DNA from: a virus
DNA length: 60,975 nt
Direction: 5' to 3' (one strand)
Virus record (IMG/VR): IMGVR_UViG_3300042463_001224
Coordinates: 1 to 60,975 of that record
The position numbers and the translations under genes are program-made. Below are positions 23,687-33,289 of the stretch, in pieces. The notes under the pieces are model-generated. The model did not search any database. It had not been told where the DNA came from and saw nothing but the letters and a program-made list of their open reading frames with translations. Positions within the stretch are counted from its first letter, which is position 1. The number at the start of each line of letters is the position of its first letter.

Positions 23687-25705
23687 ATGCTTCCAAATTG
23701 TCAGAAGGTAGAAATTAAAAAAATGCCTCACACGCATTTAGCCACAGATATAACTAATTTTACATCTGCGGTTTGTGCGGTTTTTATCAATAGTACAGAA
23801 TTTCAAGCAATTTATACCACAGTAGAAGACAACTCCGCAAATTGGTATCAAAATTTAACTTATAATCCTTCCAATTTTCGTCTTTCTATTTCAAATGGAA
23901 ACAGTGTTAGTTTATCATCACTAGTAATTAGCAGTGGAAGTATTGATGCCATCATTACAGGAATCGTATTCTCTAATTCAGGATATTGGGATAGTACATA
24001 CAATGTTGTATCATATAATTCAGGATATTGGGATAACACGTATTCAGTTGTTAAAGATTTGAGTAGTACATGGAATACAGTTACTAATAATTCTTCATTA
24101 ATAATTCCTACAAATATTTCGAATGGAGTTGTTTTTAAAACATACGATTCTACAGTAAAACCCTTAAATATGGTTTTATTATCTGCAATTACAGATACGA
24201 CTCCGACAAACTTATCAATACATTGGGATGGACCTGTTGACAAATGGATGGGTCAACCATTTGTCAACGGAAATGCAGTTCCATTAAGTTCTATAGATTA
24301 TTTAGGAACCACTTCTTTTACACGAAGATTTTCTGCAACAATTCCAGTATTATTACAAACCGGAATTAATATAATTCCTCTGAAATTAGAAAATTATGAA
24401 AAAAATTTAAGAATAGATTTATTAGGTGCTGGACCGCAAATAACTAATGTAACTTTTGGATTATATCCGGGAACTCAAACTGAATTAAAAAATGGCGACT
24501 CCATTTCCATGACAGTAGAATTTGATTCAGATGATGCGGCGGAAATTCAAACTTTTGCATCAAATAATATTTATGCATCAACATCTCAGAATTATTCCAT
24601 TACTACTGTTAGTAATTCAGCAACAATTAATATAACTATTGCAACAACTACTAATTCTTTGCTAACTCTTCCAGTTCGATTGAGAGCAAAAAATTCATTT
24701 GGAACATATGGGGATTATGTAATCAGTAGTGAGACGCTTTTTGTTAATAATGTTTCTCCTACCTTTGGAGCATTTAGCGTAACTTATCCAAATACACAAA
24801 CTGCATTAAAAGGAACAGAAAATGCAACAGTTTCTTTAACTGTTTCAAATCAGGGAAATGATCCAATATATTTTTATTCTTCTCCTAATAACAATTTAAC
24901 TATTATAGATTCTTCAACATATAATTCGTATAAAAGCGCAACTTGTAACAATCCGGGAACTTACAATGTTGCTGGAGATGGTGGTGTAACTAACTATCGT
25001 TTAACGGTAACAAGAAAAGAAAATAATAAATCTGCAACTTCTGATAATATTGTTGATATTGCCGACATTCCTGCAACTATAACAGTATCTGAACCGTCTT
25101 CTCGTCTTCGTTCCGGAGGAACAAATGGAACATCTTCGCAACAATATACAATTACAATAACGTCAAATCAAAGATTATTAAATGCTCCATCATTAACAGA
25201 AAGTGTGGGTGGCGGAACATTAATAAGTTCTTGGACATATTCCACAAATGCTAAAACTTTTACAAATACATTACAAGTTCAAGATACCGATAATAAAGGA
25301 ACATTTAATTGGAATAACTTAGTTGCAACCAACAAAGCTAATACTGTTACATCTGTTATAAATGGAAATTCTAATTATGTATTAGGTGGTTATGTAATTC
25401 GAACTTTAACATTTTCATCACTTTCAAGAACAGTTGGAATTGGAACTCGCGTTGCAGATTCATCTAAAGTTACAGGAGATGAATCTTTTCGAGGAACGGT
25501 GACTTTATCAGCAATTCCGAATGGAACAATCTTAAATCCTGATATTAATACCGGAATTAACATTCCTTCAAGATTTACAATAGTTAGTTTATCATCACTA
25601 AATGTAGTAAATAATAATGGAGATGCCATATTTTATTTAGATCGTGTAGCTGTAAATCAGAATATCGGCGGCACAGCATCGTTTTTAACTCAAGAAACTA
25701 TTTAA
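23687..25705 (+). CDS. Tail fibre or collar protein with Ig-like repeats
   Basis: This 672-residue protein has a start region (KMPHTHLATDITNFTSAVCA) of a kind common at the attachment end of phage fibres. Residues around 100-125 hold a tandem repeat of a 13-residue unit (NSGYWDSTYNVV, YNSGYWDNTYSVV). The remainder is beta-rich and Ser/Thr/Asn-rich, with Ig-like spacing (for example TNVTFGLYPGTQTELKNGDS). It begins the receptor-binding block. A perfect TATAAATA ends 5 bases before this ATG, which settles the start over an internal ATG 12 codons later. Confidence 0.7.
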   Translation: MLPNCQKVEIKKMPHTHLATDITNFTSAVCAVFINSTEFQAIYTTVEDNSANWYQNLTYNPSNFRLSISNGNSVSLSSLVISSGSIDAIITGIVFSNSGYWDSTYNVVSYNSGYWDNTYSVVKDLSSTWNTVTNNSSLIIPTNISNGVVFKTYDSTVKPLNMVLLSAITDTTPTNLSIHWDGPVDKWMGQPFVNGNAVPLSSIDYLGTTSFTRRFSATIPVLLQTGINIIPLKLENYEKNLRIDLLGAGPQITNVTFGLYPGTQTELKNGDSISMTVEFDSDDAAEIQTFASNNIYASTSQNYSITTVSNSATINITIATTTNSLLTLPVRLRAKNSFGTYGDYVISSETLFVNNVSPTFGAFSVTYPNTQTALKGTENATVSLTVSNQGNDPIYFYSSPNNNLTIIDSSTYNSYKSATCNNPGTYNVAGDGGVTNYRLTVTRKENNKSATSDNIVDIADIPATITVSEPSSRLRSGGTNGTSSQQYTITITSNQRLLNAPSLTESVGGGTLISSWTYSTNAKTFTNTLQVQDTDNKGTFNWNNLVATNKANTVTSVINGNSNYVLGGYVIRTLTFSSLSRTVGIGTRVADSSKVTGDESFRGTVTLSAIPNGTILNPDINTGINIPSRFTIVSLSSLNVVNNNGDAIFYLDRVAVNQNIGGTASFLTQETI

Positions 25706-25708
25706 TTT

Positions 25709-26509
25709 ATGGCTACCTTTCAAGAATTTGTACAAACTGAATTACCTCTTAGACAAGTTGTTATTTTCGGTTCGTTTAATCCAACAATTAGTGGTCAGAA
25801 TGCATCAATAGGTTCTTATTTTTTAGATAATTCTGTTGGAAGCGGACCATATATTCGATACGAAAAAATTGGAAGTAATTCGACGGATTGGAGAATTGTG
25901 CCTCCTAGTGCAACTGATATATCTGGATTAAACACAATAATTGGATCATATTCTGCAATTTGGAATAATAATGTTATTACAACAAACACTGTTTCAACTG
26001 TTGTATACGAAACATTATATTCTAATATTGATAGCACGAAAAATTCTCTTCAAGAATATATCTCATACGAATGGAATCCGAATATAGTAAAACAAAGTTC
26101 AACAATTAAATTAGCAAATGGAAAAATTTATATGTTGGCAACTTCTGATGGAAGTAGCACAACTCATTATTTGGAAATGAATTTGCGTCCAATTTCTCCA
26201 TTTTTTACATCAACTTTAGTTAATTATGGAACAGTTGATTCATATAATTTAAATGAATTCAAGTCATGCAAATATACAATCGAAGTAAATGACGCTGTTT
26301 TGAATAAAACTCATTATAGTGAAATAAATGTTCTTAGTGATGGAATAGAAGTAGCAGTTTCAGAATACGGAACATTATTCACATCAACTAATGCAATGGT
26401 AGAATATGGAGGATATACAAATGGAACAATTGTTTCATTGACTGCAATTAGTTTAATTGGAAGTATGAGTGATAAAACGTTCAAAGGAATCCGCACGAAT
26501 TTCTTTTGA
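25709..26509 (+). CDS. Tail fibre-associated structural protein
   Basis: This 266-residue beta-rich protein follows the fibre gene by 3 bases without its own late box, so it is co-transcribed. The segment SGQNASIGSYFLDNSVGSGP followed by YIRYEKIGSNSTDWRIV resembles fibre-tip modules found in marine myophages. The rest contains YSNIDSTKNSLQEYISYEW and alternating hydrophobic strands. No enzymatic motif is seen. It is probably a structural or receptor-binding subunit. Confidence 0.6.
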   Translation: MATFQEFVQTELPLRQVVIFGSFNPTISGQNASIGSYFLDNSVGSGPYIRYEKIGSNSTDWRIVPPSATDISGLNTIIGSYSAIWNNNVITTNTVSTVVYETLYSNIDSTKNSLQEYISYEWNPNIVKQSSTIKLANGKIYMLATSDGSSTTHYLEMNLRPISPFFTSTLVNYGTVDSYNLNEFKSCKYTIEVNDAVLNKTHYSEINVLSDGIEVAVSEYGTLFTSTNAMVEYGGYTNGTIVSLTAISLIGSMSDKTFKGIRTNFF

Positions 26510-26516
26510 ATATATA

Positions 26517-26524
26517 AGTAAATA
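26517..26524 (+). promoter_or_regulatory. Late promoter box, 502-aa fibre gene
   Basis: AGTAAATA, 5 bases before the ATG at 26530. Confidence 0.6.
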
Positions 26525-26529
26525 TAATT

Positions 26530-28038
26530 ATGGCAATAAATTTAACGAATGATTTTCGTACCAAAGGTAGAATATATGGTGAAAAAGGTGCTTTTTTCGC
26601 ACCGGGTACTGATGGAACGGGAATGAATACAACTGGTAAAATTTTATCAGGTGGTATTGACTTATTAACTATTTTCTCTGCGGCATTGTCAGGGTCTACA
26701 GGTGATTCGATGTTGACATTTGGATCAAATTTAACAGGTGCAGCAGCATATAAACCAACTGGAGGACCAGTAACCGTTGGAGTTAGTTTTAATCCGACTT
26801 TCGGATCAGTTAGTGCAACAACTTTTGTGGGTGCATTAATTGGAAATGCAACTACTGCAAGTACATGGGCTAATTCCAGAACTTTTACATTTGCAGGAGG
26901 AAATGTTACAGGATCTTTTTCAGCGAATGGATCGGGGGACGTTTCAAACATAGCACTAAACGTATTATCAGTTTCTTCAACTAGATGGGATAGTGTATAT
27001 ACTAGTTATAATTCAAATTCAGGACAATTTATCACTTCGATAGGTTCAGGCACTCAAGGACTATTACAGATAAATGCAATAAATGGAGGAGTTGACACTA
27101 TTGATCTTACTAATTTAGGTACTACTGACTCACCTACATTTGCTAATATATTAATCAGTAATAATGCAACAATTGCGGGTAATTTATCCGTTCAAGGAAA
27201 TCTAACATTTTTAGATACAATGGTATCATTGACTAGTGCATTATCTGTTGTAAACACTGGCACTGGTCCTGCATTATTTGTTCGTCAATCAGGTTCTACA
27301 CCATTAGCACAATTTGTTGATGCAGAAGGAGGACAAATATTATTCAATAATAATGGAATAGTAAGTATAGGGACGACCACTACCACTCAGTTATTAAATG
27401 TTGGCGGAAATATATTAGCATCAAACATTACTCTATCAGGTTTGCCGTCCAATTCAACATCTAATAGTCTTGTGGTAAGTGGAACTGGAGGAACGTTAGG
27501 TGCAAGAAATGCAGATTCTAGAATTTGGGGGTCAACATTAGTGAATGGAAGTATGACCTCTGGACGCATTCCTAAAGCAAGTGGAACTAATGCATTAAGT
27601 GATAGTGTATTATTAGATGATGGAATTAGCGTTAGTATAACAAATAGTTCGCTCTGGATGACAGTTCCGGAGTTACGTATAAATAACACCGGAGGATATC
27701 ATACTCGCCGTGATACTTTTGTAGGAATTGCTAATATTAGCGGAAATAACATTGCAACTTTCCCTAAAACAAATCTTCAATCCGTTAATATGACAGTTAC
27801 CTTAATTCAAGGAACAACTTCTCATACAGTGTTTAATGTATTAGGAACAGGCAATACAGGTCTAGACATTATAAAAGGTACAGTGTATGGAATTGTAGAT
27901 GGAACAGGAACATCACAATTAGTGGATGTCGATTTATTTTCGTCAGGGGGTAATATAGTTTTAGCAGTTTCAGCAGTAAGCAATAATACAAATGTAGTAA
28001 TTGATGGAACTGCGGTTTATTCAGGTACAACTACATAA
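26530..28038 (+). CDS. Tail fibre protein
   Basis: This 502-residue protein is low in charge and rich in Gly, Ser, Thr and Asn, typical of trimeric beta-structured fibres. The N-terminal segment TTGKILSGGIDLLTIF is a recurrent phage-fibre motif. Internal stretches such as NATIAGNLSVQGNLTF and GTTTTTQLLNVGGNILAS resemble the repeats of T4-type fibre shafts. The C-terminus has ITNSSLWMTVPELRINNTGG and a final beta-rich domain. It has its own late box 5 bases before the ATG. Receptor recognition is the likely role. Confidence 0.75.
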   Translation: MAINLTNDFRTKGRIYGEKGAFFAPGTDGTGMNTTGKILSGGIDLLTIFSAALSGSTGDSMLTFGSNLTGAAAYKPTGGPVTVGVSFNPTFGSVSATTFVGALIGNATTASTWANSRTFTFAGGNVTGSFSANGSGDVSNIALNVLSVSSTRWDSVYTSYNSNSGQFITSIGSGTQGLLQINAINGGVDTIDLTNLGTTDSPTFANILISNNATIAGNLSVQGNLTFLDTMVSLTSALSVVNTGTGPALFVRQSGSTPLAQFVDAEGGQILFNNNGIVSIGTTTTTQLLNVGGNILASNITLSGLPSNSTSNSLVVSGTGGTLGARNADSRIWGSTLVNGSMTSGRIPKASGTNALSDSVLLDDGISVSITNSSLWMTVPELRINNTGGYHTRRDTFVGIANISGNNIATFPKTNLQSVNMTVTLIQGTTSHTVFNVLGTGNTGLDIIKGTVYGIVDGTGTSQLVDVDLFSSGGNIVLAVSAVSNNTNVVIDGTAVYSGTTT

Positions 28039-28042
28039 TAAT

Positions 28043-28453
28043 ATGGCAGTTAATTTATTACCATTCAAAGTTAATCAAAATGCAACAGTTCCGAATTCAC
28101 TTTCGGTAGGTGGTCATTTATCTGCATCAACTAAAGCATTCTTAATTCCTCATCCAAATGATAAAACCAAGAATTTACAACACGGTGCAGTAGAATCTCC
28201 AGAATGGGGAGTTATATACAGAGGAAAGAGTGCAGATAAAATATTAATTCTTCCTGATTATTGGGAAAATCTTGTTCATGAAGATTCAGTAACAGTTACT
28301 TTAACACCAGTTGGAAAATTTCAAAATCTTGTTGTAAAAGAGCAAAATAACAAATTTATAAAAATTGGTGGAGTAAAGGGTGAATATAATTTTATTATTT
28401 GTGGAGAAAGAAAAGATGTCCCAAAATTACAAATTGAATTACCATGTCCTTAA
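28043..28453 (+). CDS. Small fibre-linked protein with H-P...VESPEWG motif
   Basis: This 136-residue protein starts at the ATG at 28043, 2 codons past the preceding gene's stop (MAVNLLPFKVNQNATVPN). The segment FLIPHPNDKTKNLQHGAVES followed by PEWGVIYRGK is a recurrent module at the end of phage tail fibre and structural proteins (I/F-x-H-P...H-x-x-V-E-x-P-E...Y-R-G). There it can act as a chaperone-like or self-processing end domain. Here it is encoded as a separate protein. Its last 10 bases overlap the next gene, implying coupled translation. Confidence 0.7.
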   Translation: MAVNLLPFKVNQNATVPNSLSVGGHLSASTKAFLIPHPNDKTKNLQHGAVESPEWGVIYRGKSADKILILPDYWENLVHEDSVTVTLTPVGKFQNLVVKEQNNKFIKIGGVKGEYNFIICGERKDVPKLQIELPCP

Positions 28454-29136
28454 TAATCAATCCTCGTATAGTCTCTGATGGTTTAGTATTAGCATTAGAT
28501 GCAGAAGATCCGAGATCATATCCAAGAACTGGTGCAACGTGGTATGATAGAAGCGGTTTAGGGAATAATGTGCCTTTATCCGGAGGTCCAACTTATAATA
28601 ATGGAAGTGCATTAAATCTCAATAGCAGTTATATTTTATTTGATGGATCAAATGATTATGCCAGCATCTATGCTCCAAATTTAACAACAGTTGCAACAAT
28701 TGATTTATGGGCACGGTTTAATTTTGCTGGAAGTGTATACATTCCTTTTTCTTGGAATTTTTATAGTGTTATGAATCATGGTGGATTAAATGCTATAGGC
28801 TTTAACACAGGAAATAGTGATTTATATGGCTGTTCCAATGCTTCTTTAAACGGAGTATGGAAACATTATGTATTTGAAATGCGTAGTGATGTGTCATATA
28901 CTAATAATAAAATTTATATTAATGGAATATCTCAAAGTTTATCACAAATTGCAGGAACAGAAGGAGTAGGATTCCGAACATTCAATAGTGGAATTGGAGA
29001 ATTAGGTAGATATAACGGAAATGATGGATCGTGGGCAACATTGTATGCAGGATCTTTCCGAATATATAACAGAATATTATCTCCAGCAGAAATTCTTCAA
29101 AATTATAATGCAGGAAGAATCCGTTACAATCTCTAA
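28444..29136 (+). CDS. LamG/concanavalin A-like lectin protein, adhesin
   Basis: This 230-residue protein is essentially one LamG-type jelly roll. The start SDGLVLALDAEDPRSYPRTG then ATWYDRSG is the typical opening of this phage family. The core includes YILFDGSNDYASI, WKHYVFEMRSDVSYTNNKIY, INGISQSL and a final FRIYNRILSPAEILQNYNAG. Such domains bind carbohydrates, so it probably helps adsorption to surface glycans. It overlaps the upstream gene by 10 bases. Confidence 0.87.
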   Translation: MSLIINPRIVSDGLVLALDAEDPRSYPRTGATWYDRSGLGNNVPLSGGPTYNNGSALNLNSSYILFDGSNDYASIYAPNLTTVATIDLWARFNFAGSVYIPFSWNFYSVMNHGGLNAIGFNTGNSDLYGCSNASLNGVWKHYVFEMRSDVSYTNNKIYINGISQSLSQIAGTEGVGFRTFNSGIGELGRYNGNDGSWATLYAGSFRIYNRILSPAEILQNYNAGRIRYNL

Positions 29137-29143
29137 AATAGAG

Positions 29144-29151
29144 AATAAATA
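29144..29151 (+). promoter_or_regulatory. Late promoter box, 323-aa fibre gene
   Basis: AATAAATA, 6 bases before the ATG at 29158. Confidence 0.7.
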
Positions 29152-29157
29152 ATTAAA

Positions 29158-30129
29158 ATGGCTAACCTTTTAATTTCTCCTGCTTCTGCAATTATATCTT
29201 TTAGTAATGACTCCGCAGGATCATCAACTTTTCCTTCATTAACTGCAAGTTCACGTTTAGTTTTTGATAATTTTGGAGGATTAAATATAGTTTCTAAAGT
29301 TCCTACCACTTCTAGTACAAACCGAATGTCTATTGAAGGTAGAAGCGGAATAATTTATAGTGTTACAGAAGAAACAACTGGAACATTATTATCAATTAAT
29401 GATGTTGCAGGATTGCCTATATTTGAAGTAAGGTCAGATGCAAATGATACAATAACAATGGGAACTGTGAATACAAATACATTTGTGGTGGTAAATTCCA
29501 CAGTAAATGTTGGTTGTAATGTTCCTATTTTAAATAATGCACGATTTAGTGTATCAGGAATTGCCGCAGTTAGTAATCAAATAGTATTTCAGGGAACTAA
29601 TAATTCAACAACTCCTACATCGGGTAATGTAGCATTATTTGCTAAAACTGATAATAAAATATATGCTAAAACTGCTGATGGAATTGAATCAGATTTAACT
29701 AGTATTGCTAATCAAAGTTGGTCAGCATATAATGTAGAATGGACGGCAGCAGGAGGAACATCCCCTGTAATTGGCGACGGAACATTACTAGGAAGATGTC
29801 GAAAAATAGGGAAAACTGTTTTTGTAAACATAAAATGGAGTGCAGGAAGCACTACTACATATGGTTCACCAGGTCAAGTATGGAGATTTAGCTTACCTTT
29901 TAGTGCAGTTAATCCGGATGCTATTTTATTAAATGCTGCATTATTGGATAATGGTTTTGGATGGTATCAAGGTACAGGCGTCGGAACGTATGCAGGTTTA
30001 ACAGATAAATTTTCAATTATAGTTAATAACAACACTGGAGCAACTTCTATTCCAGTTATGAGCGGAACGCCTGTTGTATGGAATGCAGGTGATGCTATAA
30101 TAGTCGGGGGTTCTTATGAAAGTGTATAA
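29158..30129 (+). CDS. Tail fibre protein with C-terminal beta domain
   Basis: This 323-residue protein has an N-terminal two thirds with fibre-like composition, including GNVALFAKTDNKIYAKTADG, a segment common before the tip domain in phage fibres. The C-terminal domain starts at YNVEWTAAGGTSPVIGDGTL, continues GRCRKIGKTVFVNIKWSAGS and ends GDAIIVGGSYESV. This recognisable beta domain recurs at the tip of many phage tail proteins. Its stop codon overlaps the late promoter of the following gene. Confidence 0.75.
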   Translation: MANLLISPASAIISFSNDSAGSSTFPSLTASSRLVFDNFGGLNIVSKVPTTSSTNRMSIEGRSGIIYSVTEETTGTLLSINDVAGLPIFEVRSDANDTITMGTVNTNTFVVVNSTVNVGCNVPILNNARFSVSGIAAVSNQIVFQGTNNSTTPTSGNVALFAKTDNKIYAKTADGIESDLTSIANQSWSAYNVEWTAAGGTSPVIGDGTLLGRCRKIGKTVFVNIKWSAGSTTTYGSPGQVWRFSLPFSAVNPDAILLNAALLDNGFGWYQGTGVGTYAGLTDKFSIIVNNNTGATSIPVMSGTPVVWNAGDAIIVGGSYESV

Positions 30130-30132
30130 ATA
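30125..30132 (+). promoter_or_regulatory. Late promoter box, 273-aa gene
   Basis: Perfect TATAAATA, 6 bases before the ATG at 30139; it contains the stop codon of the upstream gene. Confidence 0.8.
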
Positions 30133-30138
30133 AAGAGT

Positions 30139-30960
30139 ATGAACACACTCGCTGAAATCTTAACCAACTCATATACTAACCAAGGAGTACAAGATTTAAA
30201 AGTATTTTTCGATTCTTTTTTCTTTAATTTAAAAGTGAAAGATAATTCCAAAAATTATAATTTAATCTTAATTGAAAAAACCTCTTTTGATTATAATACA
30301 GAAAGTATTGAAAAAATTAAAAATGGATTAACTGTGAATTTTGGTGATACTGGAAGTGACAATCCATATGAAACAAACGGCAATTTTTATATAGATTCAT
30401 TTTTAGATTCAAGATATAAAAATGTATTATTAGTTGGAACGAGAAAAATGAATAATGGTAATACGATTCCATTGATTTATAATTATAATATCAATTCTCA
30501 TTCTGTAAAACCTGTTTATCCCAAACTTGAAGATATAACTGAATTTAATTCATTTTCAAATTATACATTTAAAACAAATTCAATTCCAGTTGCTAAGTTT
30601 AGTAAAAATAAATTATATATTGCATTTCAAACAGAAAATAGTGATTCTGCCTTTATTAATAAAATGGTTTTTACTGTGTATAAAGACAAAGTTAAATTGT
30701 CTTCGTATGATGTATATAAATATGATAAAACTAAGAATATAGATTTAAACGAAATACTTGATGGAACTATTCATTATTCATTTGGAAATTATAAAGGAAT
30801 TTTCAAAAAATTACTTGATGATGAATTTAACTATGATCCGTATATTTTTACATTTCTCGATTTTTCAGAAATATTTGCACTTGATGATGGAACCACTACA
30901 CTAGGAGCAGATTATTCAGTAAAAATAGAAAAAAACTCTTTAGGACTTATCGGAACATAA
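30139..30960 (+). CDS. Unknown protein in the adhesin block
   Basis: This 273-residue, Asn- and Lys-rich protein has strand-like alternation (FYIDSFLDSRYKNVLLVGTR, LYIAFQTENSDSAFINKMVF) and no recognised family. It does not have the Gly/Ser-rich look of the neighbouring fibres. A perfect late box is 6 bases upstream of the ATG. It sits between a fibre gene and the tailspike, so it may be a fibre adaptor or chaperone. That is inference from position only. Confidence 0.6.
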   Translation: MNTLAEILTNSYTNQGVQDLKVFFDSFFFNLKVKDNSKNYNLILIEKTSFDYNTESIEKIKNGLTVNFGDTGSDNPYETNGNFYIDSFLDSRYKNVLLVGTRKMNNGNTIPLIYNYNINSHSVKPVYPKLEDITEFNSFSNYTFKTNSIPVAKFSKNKLYIAFQTENSDSAFINKMVFTVYKDKVKLSSYDVYKYDKTKNIDLNEILDGTIHYSFGNYKGIFKKLLDDEFNYDPYIFTFLDFSEIFALDDGTTTLGADYSVKIEKNSLGLIGT

Positions 30961-30980
30961 TTGCATAAAAAGATAGAAAG

Positions 30981-30988
30981 GATAAATA
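30981..30988 (+). promoter_or_regulatory. Late promoter box, tailspike gene
   Basis: GATAAATA, 7 bases before the ATG at 30996. Confidence 0.65.
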
Positions 30989-30995
30989 AAATTAT

Positions 30996-33266
30996 ATGTC
31001 TCAGTTAGTAAACTTTTCAAGTCTCCAGAGTTCGTCAGCATTAACATCTGGCGATCAGATATTAATAAGAAAAAATAACTCTTTATCCGGTGCTCAAGGA
31101 TTTGCGAGAATATCTTTTACTAATTTAGAAAAAAGTACAACGGTTTATTCAAATGTTAACACCTTGTCTACTCAGATATTAGCATTATCAACTTATTGGT
31201 CAGGAGGTTCAAACGCATTTGTTGCTAATTACAGTGAATTAAAGATTGCGGTTGCTAATCCTAGTGTTAACACTATTATTTTAGGAGCAGACATATATTT
31301 TGATAACACTGTAGCAGATTATACTATTCCACGTCGTTGTTCAATCAATTTCAATGGATATAAATTTGTCAGAAACGGTGCAGTACGTTTATTTATACAA
31401 GGTGAAGTTTTAGCAAGTCGTGTTCAAATTTTTGACAATTGGAGTGCAGGAGATATATTAGGAACATTTAAAAATTCTGAATTATACCCTGAATGGTGGG
31501 GATTACAAGGAAGTAATGTAGATGACGGACGACATGATATTGCTATAAATTGTGCAATAAGAACTGCTAATAGTTCATTTAGTATTGGTAGAACTATTAG
31601 CTTTGCAGCAGGAGATTATTATGTGGGAAGACCGTTAGATGGTACAAACTTAGCAATTCGTTTTAAAGGAGCAGGATCAGGAGCAACAAGAATACATGCT
31701 AGTAAATTATGGACTTCTTTTACTTGGAAATCCACTACTCGTTTCCGTTATTGGAATGATTTTATTAAATATCAAGGAACTACATTCTTTACTAGTGCTG
31801 GTCCTGTAGCAAATGGCGTGAGATTTTTAACAACTCAAGGTGGTTCATTAGACTTTTTATCAGGTGGAAGAGTAAGAATAACAAATTCTCCTTTATATTC
31901 GGGAGAATGGGCTATTGTAGGAGCAGATAGTACAACTTCATTTGTGTTAAGCGGAATGAGTTTTACTGGAACGGATGGTGGTATTGCATCTCCTATAACA
32001 GCAGATTCTGAAATGGATACTGTTGAAAATGCGGATGCAATTATATGGATTGGTGGAGGAATTCCTGATTATTGGGGTCCGACTGATGCATATGCTCGGT
32101 ATTGGAGTGGTGTTGAGGGAATGACAATACTTGGAACGTGGGCAATGATAAACAATCCTACAAAACGTATTAGTGGTATTTCTTGGGTTGCATCTGTTGA
32201 AGAATTGACTCTAATTAAAGATGTTGATATTCAAGGATTCTCTGGAATGGGAATTGGAGGTGGTATGTATGATGAATTTAATAATAGTGATTCGGGTGCA
32301 GTATATAAACAAGATGGTGGTATGGTAAACGGATTATCTATTCAAAATTTCTGGATAAAAGAATCTGGAAGAAGAGGATCAATTCCAATTTTCCTAAATA
32401 AAAACACTTTTTCCTGTAAAGTAAAAGAAGGAACTATTGATTGTACTACTGCAAGAAGTGTAACTGTTAGCAGCGTAAATTATCCATATGCTCGTACTTG
32501 GCCTTTAATCGGAATTATGTTATATGGTGGAGTAGGAACTACAGTGGAAAATATCCACTTAGAAGGAATGCGAATTGGAATATATGTTGGAACTAATAAT
32601 AATGGATCAGAAATGGTTCGAATTAGTAATATTGATAGTACCCGTTTAATGGATGCAAAAATGAAAGATGCAGACCAATTTTTAAATGGTGATCCGCAAT
32701 TTATGCCACAAACTGCTCCACCTTCCATAGCATATCAAATGCTTAACGAAACTTTTGGATATGTTAACCAATTTAAAGATGCCGCATTTGTACCAGCAAC
32801 TTCTGGATTTCATCCTTATCAACTTCCGGGTGGAGTTCCGGGACCAGGTATTTGGCCTATACAAGTGCAGTATAGAGGATTAGGTTCATACTTATTCCGT
32901 TATAGTGCATTAATCGCATTAGGAACAACTTTTGAAGGCGAATCATTGTATGCTGCTATGAATTATCCTAATAATTATATGACTTGTTTGGATGTAAGAA
33001 ATGTAGCAACTTATGCTCAATATGCAATAAGAGATTTACCTTATGGACAAGATATCGCAACAATTCCTAACAAAGGAAGATTCCCAACAGTTGGGTATTT
33101 CAGCATAGCATCTTATACTAGAGGAATAACATTTGGTCTTCCAGTAGGAAACTCTGCGGGAGGAGTATTTAATGAGTACCCAAATAGTACATGGAATAAG
33201 ACTTGGACCGAAGGTGTTAAACCATTGAGTGCATGGGATAAAACATATTATCAATTAATTTACTAA
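30996..33266 (+). CDS. Tailspike-like protein with beta-helix (pectate lyase fold)
   Basis: This 756-residue protein has an N-terminal attachment region (about 1-70), then a beta-helix of the pectate lyase type. YPEWWGLQGSNVDDGRHDIA then INCAIRTANSS is the usual entry to phage tailspike helices, followed by RTISFAAGDYYVGRPLDGT and IRFKGAGSGATRIHA. Stacked turns continue through residues 330-530 (GIMLYGGVGTTVENIHLEG). Proteins of this class often depolymerise capsule or O-antigen. Catalytic residues cannot be assigned by reading alone. Confidence 0.8.
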   Translation: MSQLVNFSSLQSSSALTSGDQILIRKNNSLSGAQGFARISFTNLEKSTTVYSNVNTLSTQILALSTYWSGGSNAFVANYSELKIAVANPSVNTIILGADIYFDNTVADYTIPRRCSINFNGYKFVRNGAVRLFIQGEVLASRVQIFDNWSAGDILGTFKNSELYPEWWGLQGSNVDDGRHDIAINCAIRTANSSFSIGRTISFAAGDYYVGRPLDGTNLAIRFKGAGSGATRIHASKLWTSFTWKSTTRFRYWNDFIKYQGTTFFTSAGPVANGVRFLTTQGGSLDFLSGGRVRITNSPLYSGEWAIVGADSTTSFVLSGMSFTGTDGGIASPITADSEMDTVENADAIIWIGGGIPDYWGPTDAYARYWSGVEGMTILGTWAMINNPTKRISGISWVASVEELTLIKDVDIQGFSGMGIGGGMYDEFNNSDSGAVYKQDGGMVNGLSIQNFWIKESGRRGSIPIFLNKNTFSCKVKEGTIDCTTARSVTVSSVNYPYARTWPLIGIMLYGGVGTTVENIHLEGMRIGIYVGTNNNGSEMVRISNIDSTRLMDAKMKDADQFLNGDPQFMPQTAPPSIAYQMLNETFGYVNQFKDAAFVPATSGFHPYQLPGGVPGPGIWPIQVQYRGLGSYLFRYSALIALGTTFEGESLYAAMNYPNNYMTCLDVRNVATYAQYAIRDLPYGQDIATIPNKGRFPTVGYFSIASYTRGITFGLPVGNSAGGVFNEYPNSTWNKTWTEGVKPLSAWDKTYYQLIY

Positions 33267-33275
33267 TTCTCATAC

Positions 33276-33283
33276 AGTAAATA
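33276..33283 (+). promoter_or_regulatory. Late promoter box, LamG/propeller gene
   Basis: AGTAAATA, 6 bases before the ATG at 33290. Confidence 0.6.
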
Positions 33284-33289
33284 ATTAAA

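Noticed and set aside
26481-26951. 156-codon minus-strand frame
   Set aside because: It is antisense to the fibre gene and Pro/Val-rich as expected from a complement of Gly/Thr-rich repeats.
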